Assembly (NCBI GenBank): GCA_017853885.1
Contig: JAFMIR010000009.1
Coordinates: 1 to 64,000 of the forward strand
Source of the DNA: Prosthecobacter sp.
GTDB taxonomy: Bacteria; Verrucomicrobiota; Verrucomicrobiia; Verrucomicrobiales; Verrucomicrobiaceae
Direction: 5' to 3'
DNA: 64,000 bases
Position numbers and translations under genes: made by a program. Below the pieces are notes generated by a model. It did not search any database. It was not told where the DNA came from and saw nothing but the letters and a program-made list of their open reading frames with translations. Positions 28,244-37,257 of this stretch are shown here, piece by piece (within the stretch, counting starts at the first letter, position 1; every line of letters begins with the position of its first letter).

Positions 28244-29593
28244 TTAGGCGAGGATGTCCTTCGCGACCTCGCCATGGACGTCGGTGAGGCGGAAGTTGCG
28301 GCCGGAGTAGCGGTAGGTGAGGCGTTCGTGATTGATGCCCATGAGATGCAGGACCGTGGCGTGCAGATCGTGGGTGGTGATGATACCGGTTTCGGCGGTG
28401 TCGCCCATCGCGTTGGTGCTGCCGTAGGCGAAGCCGCCTTTCACGCCGCCGCCGGCCATCCACATGGTGTAACCGCGGCCGTTGTGTCCGCGGCCGTTGT
28501 AGGGTTCGTTGTCGTAGCTCGATCCGCGGCCGAACTCGCCGCCCCAGAGGATGAGCGTGTCCTTCAGCATGTCGCGCTGCTTCAGGTCGGCGATGAGGCC
28601 GGCGATGGGCTTGTCGATACTGCCGGCCTGGCGGGTGATGCCTTCGCGGAGCTGCTGATGATGGTCCCAGCCGGTACTGGTGAGCTGGATGAAGCGCACG
28701 CCTTTTTCCGCGAGCCGTCGCGCCATGAGGCACTGTGTGCCAAAGCGCTCGGTGTCACCGTTGTCGAGGCCATAAAGTTCGCGGATGTGCGCAGGTTCTT
28801 TGTCCAGATCGAGCACGTCGGGCACGCTGGTCTGCATTTGATAGGCGAGCTCGTAGCTCTGGATGATGCCTTCGAGCTCGGGATTACCCGGGTCTCCCGC
28901 GAGGAGCCTGCGATTGGCTTTTTGGATGAATTCGATCTGCTTCCGCTGCTGCGCGTCGCTGAGCCGACCGTTCGAGAGATCGGGAACGCCGCCGCCGGTA
29001 GTGCTGAGTCGCGTGCCTTGGAAGCTCGCGGGCAAAAACGCCGAGCCGTAATTCATCGCGCCGCCGGTATCGGCCACGGGATTGATGGTGACAAAGCCCG
29101 GCAGATCCTCCGCCTCGGTGCCGAGGCCGTAAACGATCCATGCGCCCATCGAGGGCCGCACAAAAGTCTCGCTGCCGATGTGCAGCGCCACGGTGGCCAT
29201 TTGATGCGCGTTGGTGCGTGTCTGCATGCCGTTGAGGATGCAGAGGTCATCGGCGTGCTTCGAAAGCTCCGGAAACGCGTCCGAAATCATGAGACCGCTC
29301 TTGCCGCGCGGTTTGAAGTCGAACGCAGTGCCCATGTATTTTGCCAACTTCTGCTCGTTGGCCTTCACGAGCTCTGGTTTGTAATCAAACGTGTCCAGAT
29401 GGCTCGGTCCGCCTTGCATGAACATGAAGATCACGCGTTTCGCCTTTGCCGCGAAGTGCGGGGCCTTCGGTGCGAGCGGATTGATTGTCTTTGGCGGTGC
29501 CGCAGCCGAAGCCCATTGCTGATGCAGCGCATTGAACGCCAACCAGCCGAAGCCTGCGCTGGTGGATTGGAGGATGGAGCGGCGCGTGATCAT
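28244..29593 (-). CDS. DUF1501 domain protein (Tat-exported, sulfatase-like fold)
   Basis: The start at MITRRSILQSTSAGFGWLAF gives a twin-arginine-type signal (TRRSIL) and a 449-residue product. It has the DUF1501 layout: AKRVIFMFMQGGPSHLDTFDYKPEL, then GMQTRTNAHQMATVALH, TERFGTQCLMARRLAEKGVRFI, LILWGGEFGRGSSYDNEPYNGRGHNG and VLHLMGINHERLTYRYSGRNFRLTDVHG near the end. The order of metal-binding-like His and Asp residues suggests a relation to alkaline-phosphatase-fold enzymes. It lies downstream of a DUF1549/1553 gene on the same strand, a pairing typical of PVC genomes. The reaction is unknown; extracellular polysaccharide breakdown is often proposed. Confidence 0.93.
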   Translation of the reverse strand: MITRRSILQSTSAGFGWLAFNALHQQWASAAAPPKTINPLAPKAPHFAAKAKRVIFMFMQGGPSHLDTFDYKPELVKANEQKLAKYMGTAFDFKPRGKSGLMISDAFPELSKHADDLCILNGMQTRTNAHQMATVALHIGSETFVRPSMGAWIVYGLGTEAEDLPGFVTINPVADTGGAMNYGSAFLPASFQGTRLSTTGGGVPDLSNGRLSDAQQRKQIEFIQKANRRLLAGDPGNPELEGIIQSYELAYQMQTSVPDVLDLDKEPAHIRELYGLDNGDTERFGTQCLMARRLAEKGVRFIQLTSTGWDHHQQLREGITRQAGSIDKPIAGLIADLKQRDMLKDTLILWGGEFGRGSSYDNEPYNGRGHNGRGYTMWMAGGGVKGGFAYGSTNAMGDTAETGIITTHDLHATVLHLMGINHERLTYRYSGRNFRLTDVHGEVAKDILA

Positions 29594-29614
29594 AATGTTG
29601 TATTCGGATTCATC

Positions 29615-29679
29615 ACAGAGTTCACAAAGCAGCACAGAGGTTCTGAATTCTGATCTCCATTTCTCTCTGTGAACTCTGT
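29615..29679. repeat. Intergenic inverted repeat with CACAGAG units
   Basis: A perfect 12-bp inverted repeat, ACAGAGTTCACA (29615-29626) and TGTGAACTCTGT (29668-29679), encloses 41 bases. A further CACAGAG at 29633-29639 pairs with CTCTGTG at 29665-29671. It sits in the 102-bp gap between the DUF1549/1553 and DUF1501 genes. I recall similar CACAGAG/CTCTGTGAACTCTGT sequences as dispersed intergenic repeats in planctomycete and verrucomicrobial genomes. It might stabilise or attenuate the downstream mRNA. Confidence 0.75.
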
Positions 29680-29695
29680 ATTGGAAAATGGGTCT

Positions 29696-31618
29696 TTAGA
29701 AAACATATCGAAACTCCGCCGTGCCCAAAAGAGCCTGCACGAGCGTTTGGTCGTCCAAATCGCGTGCGTCGGCGGTTTCTTCGGAGGTGGGATCGCGACC
29801 GAGGATGAGCTTATAGATGGCTTTCGTGTCTTTCCCGGCTTTATCGGCGATTTGAGCCGAGAGTTGTTCGACGAAGGGGTTGTTCATGAAGAACAGGGCC
29901 TGCGGGGCGACAGTGGTGACGTCGCGCTGGCCTTTGATTTGGGTGGGGCCAGGGAAGTCGAAGGTGCTGAAGAGTTCGGGGATGTTGTCGCGGACGACGG
30001 GGAGGAAGATGGTGCGATACGAGTCTTCGACGCTCAGCAGGCCGCGCGTGACGCCGTGACGGCCTTTGCCGCCGGTGCCGACGACTTGGATGCCTTCGGG
30101 GCGGTCGAAGGTGAGCTGTCCGGCGAGTTGCAGGAGCGTGTCGCGCAGCGGTTCGAGTTCGAGGCGCTTCGGGTTTTGCCGCCAGCGGAGTTTGTTGCCC
30201 GCATCGGGATGCTCGGGATTACCGGTCGAGGCAAGTCGGTAGGTGCGGCTGAGCATCATCTCGCGGATCATTTTCTTCACGCTCCAGCCGTTCGTGACGA
30301 AACGGATGGCGAGATGGTCGAGAAGCTCGGGATGCGTGGGATCGGCGCCGGTGATGCCGAAGTCATCGGGCGTGCGCACGAGGCCTTCGCCGAAAAGATG
30401 CTGCCAGAGGCGGTTCACCATCACGCGTGAGGTGAGCGGATGCGTGGGCTGCGAGAGCCATTGGGCAAATTCGAGGCGGCCGGAGCTTTGCGCGGGCACT
30501 TTCGGCATCGGTGGCAAGGCGGGGAGCTTCAATTCGCCGCGATTCGGCGCGGTGTCGCGATCATGCGGGTCGCCGCCGATGGCGATCTCGCAGTGTTTGA
30601 TTTCGCCGTCGATGACGCCCATGCAGAAGTGCGGATCGTGGTCGTAGCGGATGGTTTGCTTCGGATTGCCGAGCTCACGGATGTCATCCATCGAGTGAAT
30701 ACCGGCGGGCAGTTTTTGCGGCGGACCGACGACTTCATCGAGCTCGGTGGGCAGATCGACGAGCGCCTCGGGGCTGACGTAACCACCGGCGATGCCGTCG
30801 TTGCGGTTCGGCGTGCCGCTGAGCGTGCGGCTGCTGTAAAAGATGCCGGCGAGCGCGTAGTAATCGTGCATGGTGACGGGCTCGGTTTTGTGATCGTGAC
30901 AACGGGCGCAAGCGAGCGTGAGGCCGAGGAAAGCACGCCCGACGACGTCGATCTGGTCATCGACCTGATCAAGGATGTATTGTTCGTAGTCGCCCTCCTG
31001 AACGTTCATGCTGCCGAGCGCGAGCATGCCGGTGCCGACGATTTGATCGCGGCGCTGCAGCACGGTGGTAGCAGGGAGCAAATCGCCCGCGATCTGCTCG
31101 GCGACGAAGCGGTTGTAGGGCTTGTCTTCGTTGAAGGAATCGATCACCCAGTCGCGATACCGCGCCGCATACAGAAACGGTGCATTCCAGACGCGACCGA
31201 CACTATCCGCATAGCGCACAACATCGAGCCAATGCCGCGCCCAGCGCTCGCCGAAGCGTTCGGATTGAAGGAATGCATCCACGACTTTCGCAAAGGCGAT
31301 GTCATCGGACGAAGGATCCCGCAGGAAGGCCTCGATCTCGTTTTGAGACGGCGGCAGGCCGCGCAAATCGAAGGAGGCACGTCGAATCAGCGTCGCCCGC
31401 GAGGCATCGCCGATGGGCCGAAGGTTTTCCTTTTCAAGACGGACGAGGATGAAGCGGTCGAGGTCATCCTTTGGCCACGCGAGGTCTTTGGTGGTCGGAA
31501 TGGCCGGACGCTGAAGGCGCTGGTACGACCAAGGCGTGGGGTTGTCGTGTTTCTCGGCAGCAAATGCTGAAATGCCGAGCAGTAAGACTGTAGAGAAAAT
31601 TGAGGAGGCGTAAGGCAT
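29696..31618 (-). CDS. DUF1549/DUF1553 (PSD1-type) secreted protein
   Basis: The 640-residue product from the ATG of MPYASSIF has a signal peptide and both PVC-specific domains. The DUF1549 part covers about 45-260: LDRFILVRLEKENLRPIGDAS, RASFDLRGLPPSQNEIEAFL, RWARHWLDVVRYADSVG and LGLTLACARCHDHKTEPVTMHDYYAL. The DUF1553 part covers about 360-620: LEFAQWLSQPTHPLTSRVMVNRLWQHLFGEGLV, DDFGITGADPTHPELLDHLA and RDVTTVAPQALFFMNNPF. Unlike the copy at 44124, it lacks an N-terminal CxxCH cytochrome domain. With the DUF1501 gene 102 bases downstream it forms a typical PVC pair, probably acting outside the cytoplasm on complex organic matter. Confidence 0.93.
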   Translation of the reverse strand: MPYASSIFSTVLLLGISAFAAEKHDNPTPWSYQRLQRPAIPTTKDLAWPKDDLDRFILVRLEKENLRPIGDASRATLIRRASFDLRGLPPSQNEIEAFLRDPSSDDIAFAKVVDAFLQSERFGERWARHWLDVVRYADSVGRVWNAPFLYAARYRDWVIDSFNEDKPYNRFVAEQIAGDLLPATTVLQRRDQIVGTGMLALGSMNVQEGDYEQYILDQVDDQIDVVGRAFLGLTLACARCHDHKTEPVTMHDYYALAGIFYSSRTLSGTPNRNDGIAGGYVSPEALVDLPTELDEVVGPPQKLPAGIHSMDDIRELGNPKQTIRYDHDPHFCMGVIDGEIKHCEIAIGGDPHDRDTAPNRGELKLPALPPMPKVPAQSSGRLEFAQWLSQPTHPLTSRVMVNRLWQHLFGEGLVRTPDDFGITGADPTHPELLDHLAIRFVTNGWSVKKMIREMMLSRTYRLASTGNPEHPDAGNKLRWRQNPKRLELEPLRDTLLQLAGQLTFDRPEGIQVVGTGGKGRHGVTRGLLSVEDSYRTIFLPVVRDNIPELFSTFDFPGPTQIKGQRDVTTVAPQALFFMNNPFVEQLSAQIADKAGKDTKAIYKLILGRDPTSEETADARDLDDQTLVQALLGTAEFRYVF

Positions 31619-31750
31619 GTGCACGAGTTAAATCCTTCATGTTGGATTACATGTGTAATCCAAATTGGACAAGTGGCTTTTTGAATAGCTCTTCCCAAGT
31701 TGGGAGAACTTGATTGCGAGAGGGCCGAGACCTCCCAAACTACACGGCCC

Positions 31751-32176
31751 ATGCACACCCCTACCATCGAGACCCGCGAAGAGATCATGTTTTTCGATAC
31801 CGACTGCGGCGGGGTAGTTCATAACATCGCCTACCTGCGGATGATCGAGACTGCCCGCACGCGGTTGGCGGCCTCGCTGGGCATGAGGCTGCGAGAGATG
31901 TCCGAGACGCAGCTTTTTCCCGTCGTCGTGCGCACGGAGATTGATTACCGCCGCCCGGCGAAGCTCGGGGACGAGATCGTGATCCACGGACGGCTGGAAA
32001 GCGTCGAACGCGCCCGTTTCTGGTGCGCTTTTGAGGTTCACCGGCCGGCCGATGACACGCTTTTGATCACCTGCCGGCAATCGCTGGCGCTTGTTCAGAT
32101 GCCACAAGGCCGTCCCGTGCGATTGCCGGACGAATGGAGCGAGAAATACGCCCACCTGAAGAAAAATATGGCCTGA
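31751..32176 (+). CDS. 4-hydroxybenzoyl-CoA thioesterase-family (YbgC-like) acyl-CoA thioesterase
   Basis: The 141-residue product from the ATG of MHTPTIETR is a hotdog-fold thioesterase: EEIMFFDTDCGGVVHNIAYLRMIETAR, where the Asp in the DTDxxGVVHNxxYL motif is the catalytic residue. VVRTEIDYRRPAKLGDEIVIHGRLE and FEVHRPADDTLLITCRQSLALV follow. YbgC relatives cleave short or aromatic acyl-CoA and are often next to the Tol-Pal genes; no tol gene is present here. Substrate unknown. It is divergent from the DUF1549/1553 gene. Confidence 0.9.
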   Translation: MHTPTIETREEIMFFDTDCGGVVHNIAYLRMIETARTRLAASLGMRLREMSETQLFPVVVRTEIDYRRPAKLGDEIVIHGRLESVERARFWCAFEVHRPADDTLLITCRQSLALVQMPQGRPVRLPDEWSEKYAHLKKNMA

Positions 32177-32257
32177 TGGCTTTAAAGCTGTTTCCCACGG
32201 CAGCCGCCCTGTCGTAATCTTTGTCCCTGAAAGCAATTTTCCTTGGCGGAAGACCGT

Positions 32258-34723
32258 ATGTCCGCTGATCCCATGCGAATTCCCATGTCTTCCATCCGCA
32301 CCATCCTTCTCGGCACGACGGTCTTTGCCACCTCGTTGAGCCTCTTTGCCTCCTATCCCGAATTCTCCGCCACCAAGCCGAATGGCGGCCAGCGTGGGAC
32401 CGAGGTGAAGCTGACTCTTAATGGCAGCCGCCTCGAAGACTTCGAGAGTCTCATTTTCTTCTCTCCCGGCTTTACTCAGAAGAGTGTGGAGAAGGCCGAG
32501 AAGAACAAGGTAGACCTCACCATTGCCATCGCTCCCGATGTGCCGCCCGGAAACCATCTTATGCGCATTCGCACAAAGACTGGCATCTCCCACCCTCGCC
32601 AGTTCTTCGTGGGCATCTTCCCGAATGTGGAGGAAAAAGAGCCTAACAGCGAATTTGAGACACCGCAGGTCATTCAGATGAATCAGACCGTCGAGGGCGT
32701 CGTCACGAACGAGGATGTGGACTACTACAAAGTGCCGCTGAAGAAGGGTCAGCGCCTGTCCGTGGAGGTGGACGGCCTCCGCCTCGGTTACACGGTCTTC
32801 GACCCCTTTCTCGCCATCATTGACAAAGAACGCTTCGAGAAAGTCATCAGTGATGACACCATTTTACATCGCCAAGACGGCTACTGTTCCTATGTGGCGG
32901 AGGAAGATGGCGATTACACTGTGATGATCCGCGAATCATCCTATCGCGGCAGTGGCAATTCCTTCTACCGCCTGCATGTGGGCAGCTACCGCCGTCCAGA
33001 CGTGGTGTATCCCGCCGGTGGCAAAATCGGCTCGAAGACCAAGGTGCGCTTTATCGAGAAGGACGGGGCATTCGAAGAAGAATCCCAGCTTCCCTCCGAG
33101 ATCGACCCCGGCTACATGATCTACTCGAAATCACAGGAGCCGGCGCCGTCTGGCAACCCATTCCGTCTCGTCACCTTCGACAATGCCCTTGAGATGGAGC
33201 CCAACGACGAACAGGCCAAGGCTTCACCAGCCGCAGGCGAGCCGATCGCACTCAATGGCATCATCGAGAAGCCAGGGGATGTAGATTATTTCAAAGTTGT
33301 GCTCAAGAAGGGTATGACTCTGGAAGTGCAGACGTTTGCGCAGAGCCTCGGTTCTCCTCTCGACAGCGTGGTGAACGTTTACAATGAAAAAGGCGGTAGC
33401 CTTAGCGGCAACGATGATGGTGGCGGCCGTCGCCGCCTCGACAGCAAGTTTAAGGTGAGCATCCCTGCGGATGGCAATTACTTCGTCCGTGTAGCGGATC
33501 ATCTCGAGCGTGGCGGTCCAAATTACGTTTACCGCCTCGAACTCGTCGCCGCCGTGCCGGAGCTCTATTTCGCCTCTCCACAATTTACAGTGAATGACAC
33601 GCACTACCGCCAATTCATCGCCGTGCCGAAAGGTGGTCGCTATGCAACGCTGGTGAATATTTCACGTGTTAACGTAGGCGGCGACTTCAAATTTGACGCT
33701 ACGGGCTTGCCACAGGGTGTGAAGCTCCTTACCGAGATGGCACCCAAGGATCTCGGCAATGTGCCGCTACTCTTCGAAGCTGCCCCTGATGCACCGCTCG
33801 GTCACCAAACGGTTCCCTTGAAGCTCAACGCCGTCGATCCGAACACAAAGATCACTGGCAAGTTGCGCCAAGAATTCGACATCGTTCGCAATGGCAACGT
33901 CGTTTATTACACCGAGGTTGAAGACAAGCTGCCCGTCGCCGTGATTGATGAGGCACCCTACTCCCTGAGCATTGAAAAGCCCCCTGTGGCACTCGTCGCA
34001 AATGGTGTGCTCGATTTGAAGGTCACCGCGAAGCGCAAAGAAGGCTTCAAGAATGCCATCCGCGTATTCATGATCTGGAAATCACCCGGCGTGAGCTGCC
34101 TCGGAGAGCAAACCATCGCCGAAGGCCAGAACGAGTGCTATTTCAACCTTGATGCCAATGGCGCAGTTACTGACGGCAAGTGGAACTACACGGTCATGGG
34201 CGAGGTGGATGCTGGCAACGGCCGCATATACAATGCCAGCCCCTTCACCGAGGTGACCACCACCACCGCTTTCCTCACTGCGCCGGCCATCCCACTCGTA
34301 GCTGTGGAGCAGGGCAAGGAAACGATTATGACTGCCAAGCTGGAACACCTCAAGCCCTTTGAGGGCAAGGCTAAAGCCGCTGTTCTGGGCGTGCCTGACA
34401 CCATCCAGATCGAACCTGCGGAGATCACCAAAGACAGCAAGGAAGTCTCATTCAAGGTGAAGACCACGGACAAGTCTCCGGTCGGTAAACAGGGGAATCT
34501 TTTCGTCCGTGTCGATGTCCCGGTAGCTGGTGGCACAACTGCTCATCGCATCGCGCTTGGATCCATCCTGCGCATTGATGCTCCCCGCAAGGCTGCGCCG
34601 GCTCCCGCTGCCGCCCCTGTTGTGGCAGCCGCTAAGCCCAAAGAGGAACCCAAACCCGCTGCTCCAAAGGCACTCTCCCGCCTTGAGCAACTTCGCCAAG
34701 AAGCCTCAGGAGGCAAAAAGTAA
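32258..34723 (+). CDS. Secreted PPC-domain protein
   Basis: The ATG at 32258 is preferred because GGCGGAAG lies just upstream; ATGs at 32273 and 32285 are alternatives. A signal peptide follows (RTILLGTTVFATSLSLFASYPEFS). The 821-residue product has an Ig-like first domain (PNGGQRGTEVKLTLNGSRL) and then two pre-peptidase C-terminal (PPC) units: NSEFETPQVIQMNQTVEGVV with DVDYYKVPLKKGQRL, and EMEPNDEQAKASPAAGEPI with DVDYFKVVLKKGMTL and an Asp/Gly-rich NDDGGG turn. Further beta-rich domains and an Ala/Pro-rich tail follow. PPC proteins of this size often accompany DUF1501 and DUF1549/1553 genes in PVC genomes. No catalytic domain is visible, so a binding or structural role is likely. Confidence 0.88.
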   Translation: MSADPMRIPMSSIRTILLGTTVFATSLSLFASYPEFSATKPNGGQRGTEVKLTLNGSRLEDFESLIFFSPGFTQKSVEKAEKNKVDLTIAIAPDVPPGNHLMRIRTKTGISHPRQFFVGIFPNVEEKEPNSEFETPQVIQMNQTVEGVVTNEDVDYYKVPLKKGQRLSVEVDGLRLGYTVFDPFLAIIDKERFEKVISDDTILHRQDGYCSYVAEEDGDYTVMIRESSYRGSGNSFYRLHVGSYRRPDVVYPAGGKIGSKTKVRFIEKDGAFEEESQLPSEIDPGYMIYSKSQEPAPSGNPFRLVTFDNALEMEPNDEQAKASPAAGEPIALNGIIEKPGDVDYFKVVLKKGMTLEVQTFAQSLGSPLDSVVNVYNEKGGSLSGNDDGGGRRRLDSKFKVSIPADGNYFVRVADHLERGGPNYVYRLELVAAVPELYFASPQFTVNDTHYRQFIAVPKGGRYATLVNISRVNVGGDFKFDATGLPQGVKLLTEMAPKDLGNVPLLFEAAPDAPLGHQTVPLKLNAVDPNTKITGKLRQEFDIVRNGNVVYYTEVEDKLPVAVIDEAPYSLSIEKPPVALVANGVLDLKVTAKRKEGFKNAIRVFMIWKSPGVSCLGEQTIAEGQNECYFNLDANGAVTDGKWNYTVMGEVDAGNGRIYNASPFTEVTTTTAFLTAPAIPLVAVEQGKETIMTAKLEHLKPFEGKAKAAVLGVPDTIQIEPAEITKDSKEVSFKVKTTDKSPVGKQGNLFVRVDVPVAGGTTAHRIALGSILRIDAPRKAAPAPAAAPVVAAAKPKEEPKPAAPKALSRLEQLRQEASGGKK

Positions 34724-34753
34724 CCCCTCGATTTCCTGCGATTAACGAACTCG

Positions 34754-34783
34754 AAAGGGCGCGAATTCATTCGCGCCCTTTTT
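34754..34783. terminator. Bidirectional terminator
   Basis: A perfect 12-bp stem (AAAGGGCGCGAA with TTCGCGCCCTTT) and a 4-nt loop (TTCA) end in five T on the plus strand and three A-T pairs (T on the minus strand) at the other end. It can terminate both the PPC gene and the convergent NlpC/P60-like gene whose stop is six bases away. Confidence 0.9.
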
Positions 34784-34789
34784 CATGCT

Positions 34790-35305
34790 TCAAAGGCCCG
34801 CAGGATGCCGCACCGAATAACCTTTGATTGGACGCGGCCGATCTGTCCAGCGAGGGCCCTCGCTGTCATGATCATTATAGCCCGTGTCAAAGCGCAGGCC
34901 GGCAATCTCACAGAAGACATGCCCTTTGCGTGCATAAACCGTGATCCACCTTCCATGGCCTCTGCGGCCAAAGCTGCGGAGACCGCTCGAAGTCGAGGGC
35001 GCATCGAGCTTGCCAGCCGCGTGCAAAATGTAAGAGACCGTCCCGGAGCAATCGTAGGCACTGTCTTCAAAGCACGCATGCCCACCGCCACGGCGGTACG
35101 GTTTCATGCAAATTCGGTTGCCGGCGGAAATGGCCCGCAGAACCGCCGGAGGTGCGTTGGCAGGTGGCACGGCCTTTCCACGAATGATGACGGCCGTCTT
35201 GCCAGGCACAAAATCATATTCCCACCTACTAGAGCCGGAAGAGCACTGGCAAAGCATGGCGCTGATCAGCACAAGAAGCATAGAGCAGGCACAGCGGAGG
35301 GGCAT
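34790..35305 (-). CDS. NlpC/P60-like secreted protein
   Basis: The 171-residue product begins with a hydrophobic signal (MPLRCACSMLLVLISAMLCQCSSGSS); the Cys-rich end could be a lipoprotein site but does not match the lipobox well. The body contains SAYDCSGTVSYILHAAGKLD with a Cys (about residue 86) in the position of the NlpC/P60 nucleophile, and ARKGHVFCEIAGLRFDTG with a His (about 128) in the position of the catalytic His. This suggests a cell-wall peptidase or amidase of the papain-like superfamily. The third catalytic residue cannot be fixed by eye. It is convergent with the PPC gene through a shared terminator. Confidence 0.7.
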   Translation of the reverse strand: MPLRCACSMLLVLISAMLCQCSSGSSRWEYDFVPGKTAVIIRGKAVPPANAPPAVLRAISAGNRICMKPYRRGGGHACFEDSAYDCSGTVSYILHAAGKLDAPSTSSGLRSFGRRGHGRWITVYARKGHVFCEIAGLRFDTGYNDHDSEGPRWTDRPRPIKGYSVRHPAGL

Positions 35306-35438
35306 GAATATCGGATACTGAACACCTCAACGCCCTGATCAAGCATCGTTTGCCACACCCAAGTCAATGTGTCCTTGCCATCACGGGGGGTGCATCCATC
35401 ATGGCAGACTAGGATCTCCTCTTTCATCCCGCCCAGTC

Positions 35439-36140
35439 ATGCGCCTACATCGCTTCATCATCGCCGCCACGCTCGCGTCAGTGCTTTCCTCCTGCCAGAC
35501 GGTTAAAAACGTCGCTACTACGGTGCAAAGCGCCGCCTCACACATTCCGCTGCCTGACTTGAAAATGCCAAGCATGCGTGATGTCGCCAACCTCATCCCC
35601 GGCATGCCAGAAAATGACCAAGCTGGCGAAAACGACCCCGAGGTTCCCTTCAACTCCCACAACCCTTTGCAAAGCGGGCACACCCTGCGTCTCGAAGTTT
35701 ATGAAGGCACGCGTGATCCTTCCCGCGTTTTTCGCGGCCTCGTCATGGTGGATGATGCGGGTCATATATCTCTCGGGCAAACCGGTTACGCCAAAGTCGG
35801 TGGCAAACACCTACCTGAGGCTGTTGATGCCATCGGCGCCTGCTTTCGTGTGACAGCACAGACCTCACGTCCAGTCACGGTCCATGTCTTCTCCGTCGAA
35901 AACACCCCCCTCATTGGCATCAATGGGGATGTGCAGTCCGCCGAATACATGCCGGCTTTTCAGGATATCAATGTCAAGCGAGCCGTTGAAGTCGCCGGTG
36001 GTCGCAGACGAATGTCCAACACACGTGGCGTATACATCAACCGTAGCGGTCAACGCCGCTTCTTTACCACTCTCGACTCTGCCAATGACAACTGGAAGCT
36101 ACGCGCCGGGGATGTAATCACCCTTTCTCCGGACATCTGA
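35439..36140 (+). CDS. Polysaccharide-export-like (Wza/SLBB-type) lipoprotein
   Basis: The ATG of MRLHRFIIAATLASVLSSCQ gives a lipoprotein signal with lipobox LSSC. The 233-residue product contains a region like the Poly_export domain (LQSGHTLRLEVYEGTRDP, then MVDDAGHISLGQTGYAKVGGK, PEAVDAIGACF) followed by an SLBB-like unit (GINGDVQSAEYMPAFQDINVKRAVEVAGG and RAGDVITLSPDI). Wza-type proteins form the outer-membrane exit channel for capsule. No polysaccharide synthesis genes lie beside it, so the exported polymer, if any, is unknown. It is separated by only 11 bases from the DoxX-like gene. Confidence 0.8.
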   Translation: MRLHRFIIAATLASVLSSCQTVKNVATTVQSAASHIPLPDLKMPSMRDVANLIPGMPENDQAGENDPEVPFNSHNPLQSGHTLRLEVYEGTRDPSRVFRGLVMVDDAGHISLGQTGYAKVGGKHLPEAVDAIGACFRVTAQTSRPVTVHVFSVENTPLIGINGDVQSAEYMPAFQDINVKRAVEVAGGRRRMSNTRGVYINRSGQRRFFTTLDSANDNWKLRAGDVITLSPDI

Positions 36141-36151
36141 CCCTCTCACCC

Positions 36152-36658
36152 ATGATCGAGTATTACGGCGAGAATCCTGCTAAGCCCCCCAATCCAGTCG
36201 GTGCGTTCTTCAAGACCATCGCATTCCTGCGCATCGGCACCGGCCTGACCCTCCTTATCCGGCATGGTGTCGCTGCGGTGTTAGGCGCTTATCATTTCTT
36301 GTGGGATGAGACGCCGTGGAACTGGGCAAAGAGTTTTGCCGAAGCCGAAATCCCTTATCCACATCTCGCCGCTCCGGCTGTGGCTATGGTAATTGCCTCC
36401 GTGGGAGTCAGTTGGACACTAGGATTCCTCACACGCTTCTTTGCCATCCTATTTTTACCCGTGATCATCACAGCCATTGGGATCTTAGCCCGCTCCGCAT
36501 CGCCTCATCTTGAGGCAGCATGGCTGTACGCATTGATCAGCTTCACGCTTTTGCTTTTTGGCTCGGGTTCCATCTCAATCGACAGGCTGTTCCGGCTCAG
36601 CGACCAACTATCCGGCTCGAAAAAACGTCGCCAAACCACATCCCCCCAAAAGCCCTAA
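36152..36658 (+). CDS. DoxX-like small membrane protein
   Basis: The 168-residue product has four predicted membrane helices with the DoxX-like order: FLRIGTGLTLLIRHGVAAVLGAYHFL, then PAVAMVIASVGVSWTLGFLTRFFAILFLPVIITAIGI and AWLYALISFTLLLFGSGSISIDRLF, ending in a Lys/Arg-rich tail. DoxX-like proteins are poorly understood; some act in redox stress or quinone metabolism. It follows the export lipoprotein by 11 bases and may be co-transcribed. Confidence 0.72.
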   Translation: MIEYYGENPAKPPNPVGAFFKTIAFLRIGTGLTLLIRHGVAAVLGAYHFLWDETPWNWAKSFAEAEIPYPHLAAPAVAMVIASVGVSWTLGFLTRFFAILFLPVIITAIGILARSASPHLEAAWLYALISFTLLLFGSGSISIDRLFRLSDQLSGSKKRRQTTSPQKP

Positions 36659-36757
36659 GAACGTGGGGCACACCGGCCTGAGAGCCCATAACTGGCAAGT
36701 GATGGCTACTGCCGATGAAACGCCGCACAAACCATCGTTGCCTACAGGCAAAAAAGG

Positions 36758-36830
36758 TGGCTCGGGACGGAATCGAACCGCCGACACGGGGATTTTCAAT
36801 CCCCTGCTCTACCGACTGAGCTACCGAGCC
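36758..36830 (-). tRNA. tRNA-Phe (GAA)
   Basis: On the minus strand a 73-nt cloverleaf folds completely: acceptor stem GGCTCGG with CCGAGCC, D-stem GCTC/GAGC, anticodon stem GGGGA/TCCCC with loop TTGAAAA (anticodon GAA), a 5-nt variable loop and T-stem GGCGG/CCGTC with TTCGATT. The discriminator is A. The 3' CCA is not encoded: the acceptor is followed by CC and then six T, which probably serves as the terminator. Confidence 0.96.
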
Positions 36831-37186
36831 ATTTCCGAATTTTCGGAGCGCGGATAGGAGCACGGCAACCTCCCGGCGCAAGGTGTTTTTGGCTTCTCAA
36901 GCCACTTCGTTCCAATTTCCATTCACCCATTCCCAATTAAAGAGAGAAACAGAACCGAGCGTCAGACCTCTTCAATGACGGCTGTTATCCATCCGGATCA
37001 TGGATTCAGCTAAGACCACGCATTCAGTCTTTCAAAGTAGGATCTTGATGAAATTCAATCTATCCACCTGCCTTGAAGGCCTACATCACATTGTGGGGCC
37101 CAGTGAAAGTCCGGCAGCACGAAGCATTTCACACTCACTCCTTGCGCAGTTGCTTCATCGCACTACTATCTTGTCTGCATATCCGC
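36831..37186. other. Non-coding region between tRNA-Phe and tRNA-Gln
   Basis: This 356-bp stretch contains the presumed promoters of the two divergent tRNA genes. It has a pyrimidine-rich low-complexity part near 36902-36940 (TTCCAATTTCCATTCACCC type). No gene or structured RNA is recognisable, and promoter boxes are not clear enough to place. Confidence 0.5.
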
Positions 37187-37257
37187 TACCCCGTGGTGTA
37201 ATGGTAACACAGGAGATTTTGATTCTCTCGTTCAAGGTTCGAATCCTTGCGGGGTAA
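37187..37257 (+). tRNA. tRNA-Gln (TTG)
   Basis: A 71-nt cloverleaf: acceptor TACCCCG with CGGGGTA, D-arm GTGT-AATGGTA-ACAC, anticodon stem GGAGA/TCTCT (one G-U) with loop TTTTGAT (anticodon TTG), a 4-nt variable loop and T-arm CAAGG-TTCGAAT-CCTTG. The U1-A72 end pair is a glutamine identity element in E. coli, which supports the call. The discriminator is A and CCA is not encoded. Confidence 0.95.

Noticed and set aside
28274..29653. A 459-codon open frame on the plus strand opposite the DUF1501 gene
   Set aside because: It mirrors the minus-strand gene codon by codon, its translation is Val/Ala/Gly/Glu-rich without motifs, and DUF1501 on the other strand is certain. High GC leaves the antisense frame open.
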